A stretch of DNA of 64,000 nucleotides from NCBI GenBank assembly GCA_028023455.1, contig JAQFVV010006312.1, positions 1,054,001 through 1,118,000 on the forward strand. The letters run 5' to 3'. Made by a program: the position numbers and the translations under genes. Positions 25,673 through 37,150 of this stretch are shown in pieces (within the stretch, counting starts at the first letter, position 1; every line of letters begins with the position of its first letter). The stretch comes from Epiperipatus broadwayi. Taxonomy: Eukaryota; Onychophora; Udeonychophora; Euonychophora; Peripatidae. The notes below the pieces were generated by a model that saw only the letters and a program-made list of their open reading frames with translations, was not told the DNA's origin and searched no databases.

Positions 25673-27785
25673 TATCTTTATTATATGAAGAGTATTTATC
25701 TAGAGTAAATTGTTACATTTTCATTTACCATTGTCAAACTTCCTCCACTCACAACTTTGGAATGAGTTTGACAGTTGAAAATAAAAATATAACAATTTCA
25801 AAATAATGTTAACCTATACTTTAGTTGTTGTTTTTTAAATAAAAAAAAGTTTAAAAAAATGGTGATCGTGTTGCATAAAAAAAAATATGTGCTTTAACAC
25901 TATATACTAGGGTTTTTCACCTTAATTAATTGACCTCAAACTGAATTTTTTATAAAAATATTAAAATTATATAAATTTCAACATTTTAAAAAGAATTATT
26001 ATTACTGAGTGGAGAAAAAACATTTTAGAAGTTTGGATCTTGGAGTAAGAAATTTTTAAGCATTAATAAACTGTTGTAGATGAAGTAAATATATACAATC
26101 GAATGTCTTTATTTCTCATGAATTCATATAAAGTTCAATTACCTGAAGTATGTGATTTATGAAGTTTTGAACTTGAGAGACTGCCATCTATCACTGCACG
26201 AGCCGGAAATAAATGTAGTGAATAAATGAATTAAAAGCCTTATAAAAGTAATTTATAGATTTAGAAGTACTAGGTGAGATATATAAAAAAGTTGTATATT
26301 CTCCTGTAATATTTTACATGGCCTCAGAAATATGAAAAAATATGCAATCGATATTTTTTAATTCAGAATTCTAAGTATTTTAATATTCTCCTCTCAAAAC
26401 CAAATTGAGTTAATTAAGCGATAAAATATTGCAACACAATAACATTTGAATATTGGAAGCTGAGTGGTAGTTTTTCATCTATTTTACATTTTTATTTTTG
26501 TTAGCGTTTCATACTTACCCTTTTCTTAACACAAGAGTGACAAACCCAAGAACTAATGATATCTGATTTGATTCCCAGGTAGAAAAAGTAAAAGTAAATT
26601 TTTGATGAGTTAAGTGGAATTGTTACATCAATTTATTGTTTGGGAAGTCAAATGTCATTATTCTATGACCTACTAAGCATCCATTTTTATATAATCTTAC
26701 ATCAATGAAAATAGATACTCTGTATACTAGATTATTAATTTTAAATGTAAATTATTTTTTGTACTATAATAATCAGCAATAAAAGTTAAATTTCAGTCAT
26801 CATTAGTACTTTTTATGTGGTTTTTGCAAAAACTAAATTGATATTGCAAAAAATACTTGCTTATATATGCACATGCATACATAAATCCATAATTTACTTC
26901 AAAAGTTTAAAAGAAATTTTATTAATAAAATATAAAGCAATAAAAATATTTCATAACTTAACAGAAATAAGGACTAGCCATTAATTTTGCAACCAAGCCT
27001 TAAAAATGTGCATTTTAAAATTATTAAAAAAATCAGTGAATAAAACAAAAAATATATAATAGGAAAAATACATATTAAATAAAAATAAATTATTTATTTA
27101 ATAGATATATGTTCAAAACGATAACTCATTTTAGTGTTTATTTCAATTCAGTATCTGAGATATCACCAACTGAAAGAAAACTTATCAGAGTGATTATAAA
27201 AGCAGATGAATGATCTAAAATTTGTTTTAGAAAATTTAGATTTTACTTACATTATAAAGTATTATGTATTTATAGTCACTAGCATTGATATTTCTAGATG
27301 TGGCAAGTAGAACCCTTGTATTGCTATTTTGAGTTTAGAACTTGTAAATATTAAGAGAGAAAAAATAAATTTGTTATTTTCATAATATATATATATATAT
27401 ATTCCTGTTGTTCTGAAAGATTCAGAGAGTCCATAATTATTGGTATTAAGTAATATTTCTATATTACTAAAACCAGATATCAGCATCACCATTATATATG
27501 AATGTGAAAATATATAACTAATTTTTTAGTTAAATATTTTGTGCTGGTCATTGTATAATGGTCAAGATGACCAAATAGTGCACTGATAACAGATCATTAT
27601 CAGACTAATATAAAAACATAGATTCATAAGACAATATATATGAAGAAAAAATTAATTAATTTATGTCTTATTGCATTAATTTAGCTGTGGTTCAATATTG
27701 GTGCATTATTTTGTCATTTTAAACATTTTATACAGCCAACAGGGTTGAATGCTTTTATAAAAGACTTCATCAAAACAATAAAAAA
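25673..27785. other. AT-rich DNA, no gene seen
   Basis: No feature was recognised apart from a short (TA)n run near 27390-27402. Confidence 0.45.
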
Positions 27786-27789
27786 GAAG

Positions 27790-28360
27790 ATAGACAACAC
27801 CTAACTGTGCTATATATTCCTGTAGTGGTGAAAAAACTTTAGTAAAATTTTACATAAAGAATTCAAACTGGGATTTAGAACCCCTCCAAACACCAATAGG
27901 CTCATCAATAACATTAAAAACAAAAGAACATTGGAGCAATCCCCAGGTGGTGTATAGAATTGCATGCTTTCAGATGGGGTGTAGTGCTGATTACTATGGT
28001 GATACTCATGCCACAATTAGCAATAAATCAGTTCAACACAGATACACATACACATGAGCAATAACCAAAAAAGAAAGCAGTTGCATGTTTGCTGGCCATT
28101 AGCAAGAGCTTAACCATAGATTTGAGCCCCCCAAAGCTGATATATTGTGTACAGAGAGGAATGACATCAAGAGAAGGATCAAGGAAGCTTGTTTTATTAC
28201 CAGTGATACACCAACTCTATAAATAAAAAAGACACTTGCTTTGCCATTCCCAGAAAAGGGATAATATAAAAAATATTTCTGCATATACTTGCAAATAATT
28301 ATGTTGACAATCTACAAGGCTATGATTATGGAATAATGAAACTCGAAAGTGTTCAGTCTA
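27790..28360 (+). pseudogene. Penelope-like element relic, second family: GIY-YIG region and 3' UTR
   Basis: In the + strand a linker RTPPNTNRLINNIKNKR (about 27868) leads into GVYRIACFQMGC (about 27948) and DYYGDTHATIS (about 27987). These correspond position by position to the VYQIQCPQA.C and YYG.TK..IT blocks of the other two copies. Further on are HRFEPP (about 28115), ERNDIKRRIKEACFI (about 28155) and KKTLALPF (about 28228). The sequence differs from the 12.3 and 40.6 kb copies at many residues, so it is another family or a much older one. Stops interrupt it (TGA at about 28055, TAG at about 28103, TAA at about 28218). The 3' end carries GGCTATGATTATGG and the conserved hairpin at 28337-28355. 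Confidence 0.8.
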
Positions 28361-28929
28361 AATAAATTATGTGGAATGATTTCACCTTCAACGCATTAGC
28401 ATATTATTAATATCAAAAAGAATGTTTATATATAATGCATTTGAAAAATTAGAGTTATTATTCATAGATAATGATACTATTTGAATTTATATTTTAATAG
28501 AATTTTTTTATAATTATAAAGATTCTCAGTCTTTTAGAATATAAAATATATGTATACACACACACACCATAAAAATAGCAACTTCCTCTTTTCTTCTTAT
28601 TAATTACATGTTTTAATTTGAGAAGCAGTACAAGTACTGTTTTTCACGTCTAGAAATAGCGCATGCTAGACACCATATCTATAGATAATATAATACTAAT
28701 ATTTTATTATATAAATAATTCCTAAACTATTATAAATTTGATAAACAAATTTCAGACCATTACGACTGTGAATTATCTGTCAATTGAGAATGTATGGAAG
28801 ACTTATATCTACTTGTTAGATCTCACGAAGCACTTACTTAGGTATATCATAGAAAACACCTAATAATTTACTAAATCAATTATTAATACATTGTACAGGC
28901 TTAACACCTGCATTTATATATGTAATATA
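28361..28929. other. AT-rich DNA, no gene seen
   Basis: Contains a short CA microsatellite at 28555-28566 and no recognisable gene. Confidence 0.45.
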
Positions 28930-29381
28930 TGTAGGATTTGAACTCAAACTTTCACATGGCCCACAACTTTCAGTGCCATTTTATATTGCTGACCCACTTG
29001 GATTATTCTCCTGTACATGAGGGGTCAGAATGACTAAACATCAACATGGGTAGGATGACAACCTTGGCACTAACATGGGCTTTGAACATTCCATCATCAG
29101 ATTTTCAAAGAAATGGAAAGCTGAAGAGTTGTGGGTTGGATAGTTTGAAGCATGTCCACTAAAGTATGAAGATTGGCTATCTTAATATGAAGCTGAGTAC
29201 TGATTGTATATATGTGTGGAGATGGTAATCCAAACCAACTGATGAGTGCTGGTTTAGCATGAAATGTGTATATTAGTGATTATTTATTTTTTCAACATGT
29301 GTGTGATCAGGTGGGTTAGCAATATAAGATGGCACTGTGAGTTATGGGTTGTGTGAAAGTCTGAGTTCGAATCCTGCATAT
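28930..29381. repeat. SINE-like family S1 in palindromic form
   Basis: The left end (28930-28998) is an antisense tRNA-like block, and the right end (29313-29381) is the same block in sense orientation, with GTGGGTTAGCAATATAAGAT, GGCACTGTGAG and a B-box-like GAGTTCGAATCC (about 29367). B boxes (GGTTCRANNCC) are internal RNA polymerase III promoter parts of tRNA genes and SINEs. The centre carries CAACTGATGAGTGCTGGTT, shared with the copy at 31555. Two tRNA-like heads therefore point outward from one unit. Confidence 0.65.
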
Positions 29382-31084
29382 ATATCAACTATTAAAAAAA
29401 TCACGTCATATGTTTTAGTATATTAATGTGCTAAAAAAATTATATAGCAATATTTAGACTACTATGATTTCTGGCTCACTCTAATAAATACAATACGATT
29501 TAAAAAAATCTGATATCAATTAAAATACATTTGATATATTATGTTTATTTATTGTTGTTGTTAATAACACTGGTTTATATATATATTATTAAAAAATAAA
29601 ATGTATATTTTCATTTATGTAAAACTATGCACATATATAATTAAAAAAATAATGAAAGGTTTATTGCTCATAAATTTATAATAAGTTTGACATGAGAATT
29701 AACAGAATACGGTCAAAATTCATAGACCTTGAATTCCATAGTCTATCACTCTATTACTGCAGCTAAACACACATAAAGAGAATTTTTAGTAATCTAAGTT
29801 GTAGTTTATAAAGACAACTTAAATTTTCTTCTTTTCAATCAGAATTATATGCATACATCTAAAAAAAAAACTTATAAGTATCAGAACTTTTTGAACACCC
29901 TTATTTACTCCAGCTCTGCATTACATTTCAGTCAGAATTCTACATATTAATTTTGAGAAATATCACATAGTAATGATATTAAATTTCTATATGCTATTTT
30001 TAAAACTACTATATTTTATATATACAATAATTTATGCATATCAAATAAAAAAATTCATTTTATATTTAAAATAAAAATTTAACATGTTACATTTAAAAAA
30101 ATATATTGATATAATTTTACTGGTTATTATTTTTCATATATAACTCCCAATGTAGATATTTCACTGTATTATTATATAGAAAACAGGCCTTCATTGATGA
30201 TAGTGTGATTATGAACCCACGTTACACTTAGGTCATAATGGATCCTATAAAATAAATAATCCCTGTGGACACATTATAAATCTTAATTTCTTTGGTAGAT
30301 ATTTTAAATCTCTATAACACAGTTTCCAACAGTATTCATGGAACTGTAGAACAAAATAATAATATTTATTTTGGAAAATTGTCTTACATCTTATGAACCA
30401 TACACTCAGAAGTAATAATTTAGTACTTACTGTCTGGTTGTTACCTGTCAAAAAAATTAAACATTTTGCTTAATAAGTTATTGGAGAGAATTGAAATTAA
30501 TCTTGAATTATTAAAAGAAAGGACAATAATCAATAATTTTTAGGAAATTTTTTTTATCCAATCCACATAAAAATGAGTGTTATTGTGAGAGTTGTAGTTG
30601 AAAGAACATATAACTTTAATGCATGTATGAGTATTTAATAAATAATCCAATAATATATTTTCTAATGCTTTTATGGATGAATAGATTCCCAATATGAACA
30701 AACTTTGGGATCAATGACCATTGACAGATTTTGTATGACATTTGAATTATGTCTATCTGATTTCTTATATCTAAGTAGGCTAGTTCTTATCTCACAAAGT
30801 ATAATATTTTTGCCAATGGTTGATAGTCAGAAAAGTTGATGTTAAATAGAATGTCACTACATATTATTTTGATGACTTAACTTTTATGAGTTGACAAAAC
30901 AATTTAGCTTCAACTAATCTAAGACCATTGTTTTTACTTGGCATTCTTAAAGTATTTATGATAAAATTTTGATTATGTTTTTAATAAAAAATTATACTAT
31001 TGTTGTATTGGTTATACTACTCCAGAATGCATAATATAGTCTTTTGAGAATAGAATTAGCATCTTTAATTTGTAAGCAAATAGA
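29382..31084. other. AT-rich DNA, no gene seen
   Basis: Nothing with coding or repeat support was found. Short frames such as 30245-30451 on the minus strand are AT-driven. Confidence 0.45.
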
Positions 31085-31270
31085 GGGATTTGAACTTAGG
31101 ACTTTCAGTCTATAATTATCTTCCACTCCATCTCAAACAAATAACACATATGACCACATACATGTAAAAAAGGTAGATAATCTCCAATATATGTATTTTG
31201 TGCAGAACCAGCACTCAATAGTTGGGCTAGATCCCACATATGTACAACCAGTGCTTAGCTTATATTAGGA
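31085..31270 (-). repeat. SINE-like family S1, single antisense copy
   Basis: GGGATTTGAACTTAGGACTT is an antisense B-box region. It is followed by CTTCCACTCCATCTC, ACCACATACATGTAAAAAAG, GATAATCTCCAATATATG and GCAGAACCAGCACTCA. The same order occurs in the left arm of the copy at 31555. The A-box half is poorly preserved. Confidence 0.6.
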
Positions 31271-31554
31271 TAGCAATTTCTTAAACTTTACCAAACCAGT
31301 GTCAATATTCTGATCCTTACAATTATTCAATCATTCTATTTAATTGAAAAACCAATGATGGAATGTTCAAAGCTCTTGGTGGATCTGTTATTGTAGTCAT
31401 ATCCACATAGTCATTATGTCAATCTAACACCTCATATTATGGATCATTGCATATTCATATATTAATAAAAGGGGGATGGGATGAACTTATAGATGTAACC
31501 TATTTCCAAGGTAATTCAGTCAGTGTACTTAATGTTTCTTATATAAGTAAGTAG
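31271..31554. other. Linker between two S1 copies
   Basis: No gene is seen. ATTGAAAAACCAATGATGGAATGTTC (in part) and GTTCAAAGCTC resemble GAACATTCCATCATC near 29085, so this may be more of the S1 repeat body. Confidence 0.35.
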
Positions 31555-31815
31555 AAGGATTTGAACTTAGAATTTTTCAGTCTATATTATTTTTCCATTC
31601 CATCTCAATTAACTAACTTACATTACCACATACATGCAAAAAAGATAGATAATCCCCAATATTGTGCCCAACTGATGAGTGCTGGTTCTGCATGAAATAC
31701 ATATATTGGAAATCATCTATCTTTTTTACATGTATGTGATCATGTGTGCCAGTTGTTTTAAGATGGAATAGAGGATGGATATAGACTGAGAAATTCTAAA
31801 TTCAAATCCCTCTAT
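31555..31815. repeat. SINE-like family S1 in palindromic form, compact copy
   Basis: Left arm 31557-31665 and right arm about 31700-31800 are inverted copies. They share GGATTTGAA...TTTCAGTCTATA opposite TATAGACTGAGAAATT...TTCAAATCC, and CATACATGCAAAAAAGAT opposite ATCTTTTTTACATGTATG. The centre holds CCCAACTGATGAGTGCTGG. Both ends carry a B-box-like GGATTTGAA. It is shorter than the copy at 28930, and the pairing is imperfect. Confidence 0.65.
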
Positions 31816-31984
31816 TTATTACATATTTTAATTTTTGTTTTTAGATGGCATTTAATCAGATTAAAAGTTAATAATTTAGGTGAAAATTTATTAGAGATTA
31901 ATTTTTTAATTATTAAATTGGTTTTAATCATTGAAATACTTATTGGATATTCAGAAATTTATTATGAACAGCTGCAGATATTGA

Positions 31985-33815
31985 TGGAATATTTTTTCTG
32001 TTAATATTTGTCATGCTCAAGCTTTGTCTTTGTATATAATTATTCTTGTTAATCTTGTAAATTTTTAAAGATATTTTTCAATATCTCTGTCTGTTACCAC
32101 AATATCATTAACATATGCAAGTATCTTTATTTCTTTTCCAAGGTGTGGAACAAATATTAGAGGAATAAGACCACTGATATCTTTCAGAAGAGAGTCAACA
32201 TGTAAGAGCAAAAAAGAATCTTGGCATTGCCTTTTGTAATCTAAAATAGTGAAAATTCTATGAAGTTTTTTGTTACTGGTGGTCTATTTTTTACATAATT
32301 TATTAGTTATATATGAGTGTTGGGTTTTCTGGAATATTATATTTGTGAAACTAGATAATTAAGATTAATAAAGTTAAAAGCATTTTTAAAATCAATCTTT
32401 ACTATGTTACAACTTTGTGATGTACCATTATTACATGATAACTGTATCTTTCAGAGATAGAATAATGAGTAAGGAATAGTTTATTTGTTAAAAAGTGTTG
32501 GATTTTAGCTAGAAATATTTTAAAATGTATATTTTCAACAGTTTATAGACTCATTTGAATCATAAATGGACTAAAGAACAAATAGTATTTATTTCTTAAT
32601 AATATCCCATCTATCTACATACTCAAAGTTAATGAGTTAAACAAACTTATCATGTGATTAACTATCAAGAATTTCAAGAACTTGTACTATAGGAATTAAT
32701 ATTTGAAAATTCTAATGTTAACACAGATTCTAGTTTGGTTTTTTGTTCAATCATATTTTCAAAGGAAATTAGAAGAGACAATGATTCATTTGGATTTTTT
32801 AACCAGCTCCATAATGATGAATTATTATCATAGTAGTGATGTTCAAAATAATTCTAAATTTTATGATTGATCTGTTTTTCAATTAGAATATTATCATGTT
32901 ATTCTTTTAGCATGTCTACTAATCTTGGGGATAGCACAATCTTGTCTGGGCATATTTCATAATTATGTTATCCAGCCTATTAGATGACCCAATTATATTT
33001 CTGGATTTAAGTGTCTGCATATCTTCTTGAGTAATATATAATTTATTATAATGGTTTTAGCAAATTATTTTTTTTTATTATTAATAACCAATATAGGATT
33101 TTTAAAAAAAATATGTCTGATATTTCCCATAATATAATAGATATTTGCTTTGGTGATATTTCATAGATGATTTGGTTAGTGAATCATAAAAATCTCATAA
33201 ATTTGTATATTGGATATATGCTAGTCAACACTCTTAAAGTCATTAATAATAATTTTTGACAAATAATGAGCATTCTGTAGTAAATTAAATGATTTTTTTC
33301 TAACATATGTATTAAAATTTGTTTTTTTTTTTTGTTTATAATGTTAGATCTTAAAATACTTCATCATATTATAATATATGAAAAATATTGATGTGATAAT
33401 GAATTTAAGATTTAGCCAGAGATTAGATAAGAGAAGATAATATGATCAATCAATATTGATGTATTGCTATTTGAAAGTGAACATAAGCATTTTTGGAAAA
33501 TATTCTACTGAGGTATTTTTGTTATGCAATAATAGGATTGATTTTAGTCTTTTGGGAAGGGTCGCACTTTGCAGATAATATCATTCATTGTGATGCAAAG
33601 GACATGATTTATTACTTGGTAATATTGCATTTGGTTAATTAGTTTCCCAATTTTTTTTTCTAGGATGAATAATATGCACAAATAATAATTTTGATGTTTA
33701 AAATACCCAGAGACATAATTAAATATATTTCTGTTGATTTGAGTATAGTTACTGATCCAAATATTTTTTTCTTTATTGAATAGAACAGCAACACTGTTTT
33801 TCAAGATGATTATTT
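31985..33815 (-). pseudogene. L1-like LINE, endonuclease and RT fragments, badly decayed
   Basis: Minus-strand reading gives several blocks in the right order for an APE-type LINE ORF2. Near 33735-33800 NSVAVLFNKEKNIWISN resembles the NGVAILF segment of the APE endonuclease. At about 32375-32398 IDFKNAFNFI resembles RT motif A (D.. KAFD). At 32100-32215 LLLHVDSLLKDISGL is followed by KEIKILAYVNDIVVTD, matching the LEPLLR.I...G...KI.AYADD segment, with the catalytic ADD changed to VND. Numerous stops and frame changes separate these. The architecture fits the L1/Tx1 branch. The intervals between blocks are not readable. Confidence 0.6.
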
Positions 33816-34723
33816 AAATAAGAATGGTATATCAATAATTAAATAATATTTTAAAAATATTTGTGTTAATACTGTGATGAAATTTTGTTGTTTTGATGTC
33901 AGAAGATAGTCCTTCTAAAGAACCTTATGAATTTATCCACTTTTGGCTAGGCACTTAGTTCTCAAACATTAAAAGGGTTTTGAATGTTATATTGTCATTG
34001 GACATTATGTATGATGTTGAAAATTGTGAGTTTCTGAAGTTATTATTGAAGTTGCTGAAGTTTTTTTGTTTCTTCATTTTATTTTTTGTCTCATCATCTA
34101 TTATTGTATAATTTTTTTGTATTGTTGTTTTGGTGTGTGTTTTTGTTTTTTTTTATTATATAAAATTGATTTGACTTTTTTCGAAAATGATTTTTCCACA
34201 TCTGCAGAATTCAGATGGTGATGTATATGATTTGCTAGAAGGTTGTATTGATTTGACTTTAGTTGGATTATAGAAGTACATGGATTAATATTGTTTTGAG
34301 TCTTTCAATTTTTTGATTTGTTACGGATAGCTTTGCTATTAATAAAATGAAGTTTCATTAGATGAATTATTATTGCTGAAACTCATCTGTACTTTACATT
34401 ACTCTAGTATCATGTTATCATTATTCTCAATATGAGGTTTTGAATTGATATTTCATTAGACTATGACTAGAGATTATGATGGAATAAGAGGCATGGGACA
34501 ACTGTGCTCTATCCTGTCAAGAAATTTGCAAATAGTACATATATTTATTAGACAATTGGATGCAAGGTATTCTGATCTGCAGTATTTAAAACATCCAGGT
34601 AGTCTTACACTATGGTGGAAATCTACAAATCATGAGTATGTTGGTATATCTTCAAATGTTTTTTTTTTTCATTTTTAAACTGAAATCCAAAACGTTTATT
34701 TGATCACTGTACATTTTAATTCA
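33816..34723. other. AT-rich DNA, possibly the 5' part of the adjacent LINE
   Basis: T-rich on the + strand, as expected for antisense A-rich LINE sequence, but no ORF1 motif can be read. A 71-codon + strand frame at 34463-34678 has no recognised motif. Confidence 0.35.
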
Positions 34724-34941
34724 AAAATCAAAACTACCCCAAATCTAAAATTCAACCAGACCAGCATAAAAATAATATTAAAACACAACCTAAGGTTTCA
34801 CTGCTACAAGCAGACTTCTCAAGTGTAAAGAACTACAAAAAACTACACAATATGTTTGTAGCAGTGAAACCTTAGGTTGTGTTTTAATATTATTTTTATG
34901 CTGGTCTGGTTTAATTTTAGATTTGGGGTAGTTTTGATTTT
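34724..34941. repeat. Inverted repeat, 86-bp arms, 46-bp loop
   Basis: Arms 34724-34809 and 34856-34941 pair with very few mismatches. Key blocks are AAACTACCCCAAATCTAAAA, ACCAGACCAGCATAAAAATA and AACCTAAGGTTTCACTGCTA. The loop contains CAAGTGTAAAGAACTAC and a partly repeated AAAAAACTACAC. No coding content. It is a foldback or MITE-like element, or a potential long hairpin RNA. Confidence 0.88.
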
Positions 34942-35876
34942 ATATTGACTAATTTAGCTTTATGCTTGTAATTTTTACATTTTAATTCAAGTACAGTCAT
35001 AATATTTTTTATGGTTTTCGAAAAGATTTGTTGGTCAAATCGCATAGGAGTATATATTATTCATTATGAGATGATAAAGTTTGATTGAACTAATAAAGCT
35101 TGAATCTTTAAAAATCCATTTAATTTTTGATTAAGACTTTGAGCTTTAATTTTGTTTTCTATTATTAACTATTGCTAAGAAAGGTTTTGAGGTTTATTAA
35201 TTGAATCTCCTTTATCTAGAATTTCAATATAATCTGAATAAGAAGGAGATAAAAATAAAAATTCTTAGATGCTTAATCTATGGAATGAATAATAGAGAGC
35301 ATTAATAATTTGAGCATCTGCACATCATTAAATGATCTAAACCAATAGTTATTTAGCTTTGTAAAATTATTGGCATTAATCTGAAGGTAGTTGGATTATT
35401 TGAATTGCGGCAGATTTGGAAGTATTAAATGTTTTTTTTGTCCATTGTTTTCTTGTCATGAAAAACTATGCACAACTTTTTTTCCCAGTAATAGTTTGAA
35501 AACATAATTCTTCATTCTTTTTTTTTTCAGATGGTTTTTAATTGTTAATTACAATTTTTTGTTTCTTCATTGAGATACTAATTATTTTTTTCTTTAGTTT
35601 TTGTTATTTTTTAGTATCACCAGTTTTGAAATTAGTATTTTATTGATTTCATCTTAGTATTGGTGCTTTTGATATTATTAAAATTTTCAAAACAAATTCT
35701 AGTAGATGTTGACATACTTGATCAATAATTAAAACACTAAAATTCAAGAAATTTGGTTTAATCTTATAAAGCCAGTCCAAATGATATATAATTCTTTCAA
35801 TTTAACTTACTTTTGATAAATAAACTAAAAAACTTGACTGACTTAAAGAATATATATTTTTAAACTATCACAATTA
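34942..35876. other. AT-rich DNA, no gene seen
   Basis: No feature recognised. Confidence 0.45.
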
Positions 35877-36031
35877 TTAAGGCTGTGAGCCTCAAGAGTA
35901 TGCGCCTGAAAATGCGAAGATAGTGAACTCTACAGGTCTTAAACACAAGCTTATGACTTTGGAAGAAAAGAGCTGAAGAGGTCCCTATCTTCGCATTTTT
36001 AGGCGCATACTCTTGAGGTTCCCAGCCTTAA
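35877..36031. mobile_element. Palindromic element bounded by TTAA, complete copy
   Basis: The element starts TTAAGGCTG and ends CAGCCTTAA. Arms of about 48 bp share CCTCAAGAGTATGCGCCT and AAATGCGAAGATAG. The core (CTCTACAGGTCTTAAACACA, then CTTATGACTTTGGAAG) matches the partial copy at 11655-11790. TTAA on both sides is the target signature of piggyBac-type transposons, so a piggyBac-mobilised MITE is possible. It is too short to encode anything. Confidence 0.78.
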
Positions 36032-36529
36032 ATTATTACTTATGTAATGTATATGTGCTTAATAAATTTATAATTATCATAATTATTCTATTCCCACCCC
36101 CACTCCTAATATCTTTAAAAAAAAAACAACTCAGAAATTTGACCAACAATTTTTCCAATTTTAGTATAAAGGAAGAAATAAATGTATAATTATAAAAACA
36201 GAAAAGGTGTAGAACTATTATCTAAATAAGTGTTTTTAAAAAGGGCTAGAAATAATGCTTCAATTATATGAATATAAAATTGTATGAAGAAAAAATTATA
36301 GAAATACAACTTTTATTTAATCGATAAGATCATTATAAAAAAAATACATACAATTGTAATAAATAACAATTAGTTTTAAAATCAAGGTTTGGAAAAAAAA
36401 ATAGTAAATATTTATAGAAATAAGCATAAAGACATTTAACAAAAAGGAAATTAGAGTCTCTAGATTGACTATTCCCCATATGTTGAAACTTCCACATCTA
36501 ATCTTCATTATTATTTTTATTTTGTTGTA
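36032..36529. other. AT-rich DNA, no gene seen
   Basis: A 63-codon minus frame at 36317-36508 is AT-driven and has no motif. Confidence 0.45.
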
Positions 36530-37150
36530 GAAAAATCTCTAATTTATTTTATCCATAGCCTTTCTTTTTCACATGGCTGCATCAATCTTCTTTATTACAT
36601 CCACCTATCATGTATGTGGTTACCCTCTACTTCTCTTAGCATCTCTTGGGATTCATCTTAAGATTTGGGTTGCTCATTTATTGCTATCTTTTCTAATGAA
36701 TGTTCGGCATTGTGCTATTTCAGTCATTTAATTTTTTCAATGTAAATTAGTGATATGTTTGTTTCCCTATTTGTGTATTTTTTTTTAATCACTTCTTTTT
36801 ATTCTCAATATACATCTCTACCTAAATTTGCTGTGAGATTTGAAGTCTATGTATAACTCGTCTGGTAAACATCTGTGTTTCAGGTTCATATACAAATACT
36901 GTTAAAATATTTCTTGCAAAAACTAAAAGCACTCATCCCAATTTAATTCTATGACCAATTTTATCATTTATGATTCCATCTATTAATAATCTGAATAAGG
37001 GATTTATAGTTGATAACTTCAAATTCATTAGTATCAATCTTTATCTACTGTTTTTTTTTTTTAATTAATTAATTAAACAATTTTTTTTTATTTTTTTTTG
37101 GTATTTTACTTTCATCTGCTCTTATTGCTTAAGATGTAGTAATTATAGAG
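36530..37150 (-). pseudogene. RTE-like LINE, C-terminal part of RT, second copy
   Basis: On the minus strand GHRIKLG (about 36945-36965) is followed by TVFVYEPETQMFTRR (about 36860-36905), which matches the YG.ETW.LT..  pattern, then by an IPRDAKRSRG block with WMDVIKKIDAAM (about 36560-36660), the usual PRD.KR.RGRP..RW.DDI tail. The order equals that of the copy at 3145-3985. Upstream, DGIINDKI (about 36970-37000) resembles the YLG..I..DG segment. Several stops show it is dead. Confidence 0.6.

Noticed and set aside
27810-28284. Two minus-strand open frames of 61-68 codons
   Set aside because: They overlap the + strand PLE relic, which explains the sequence; they are its antisense shadow.
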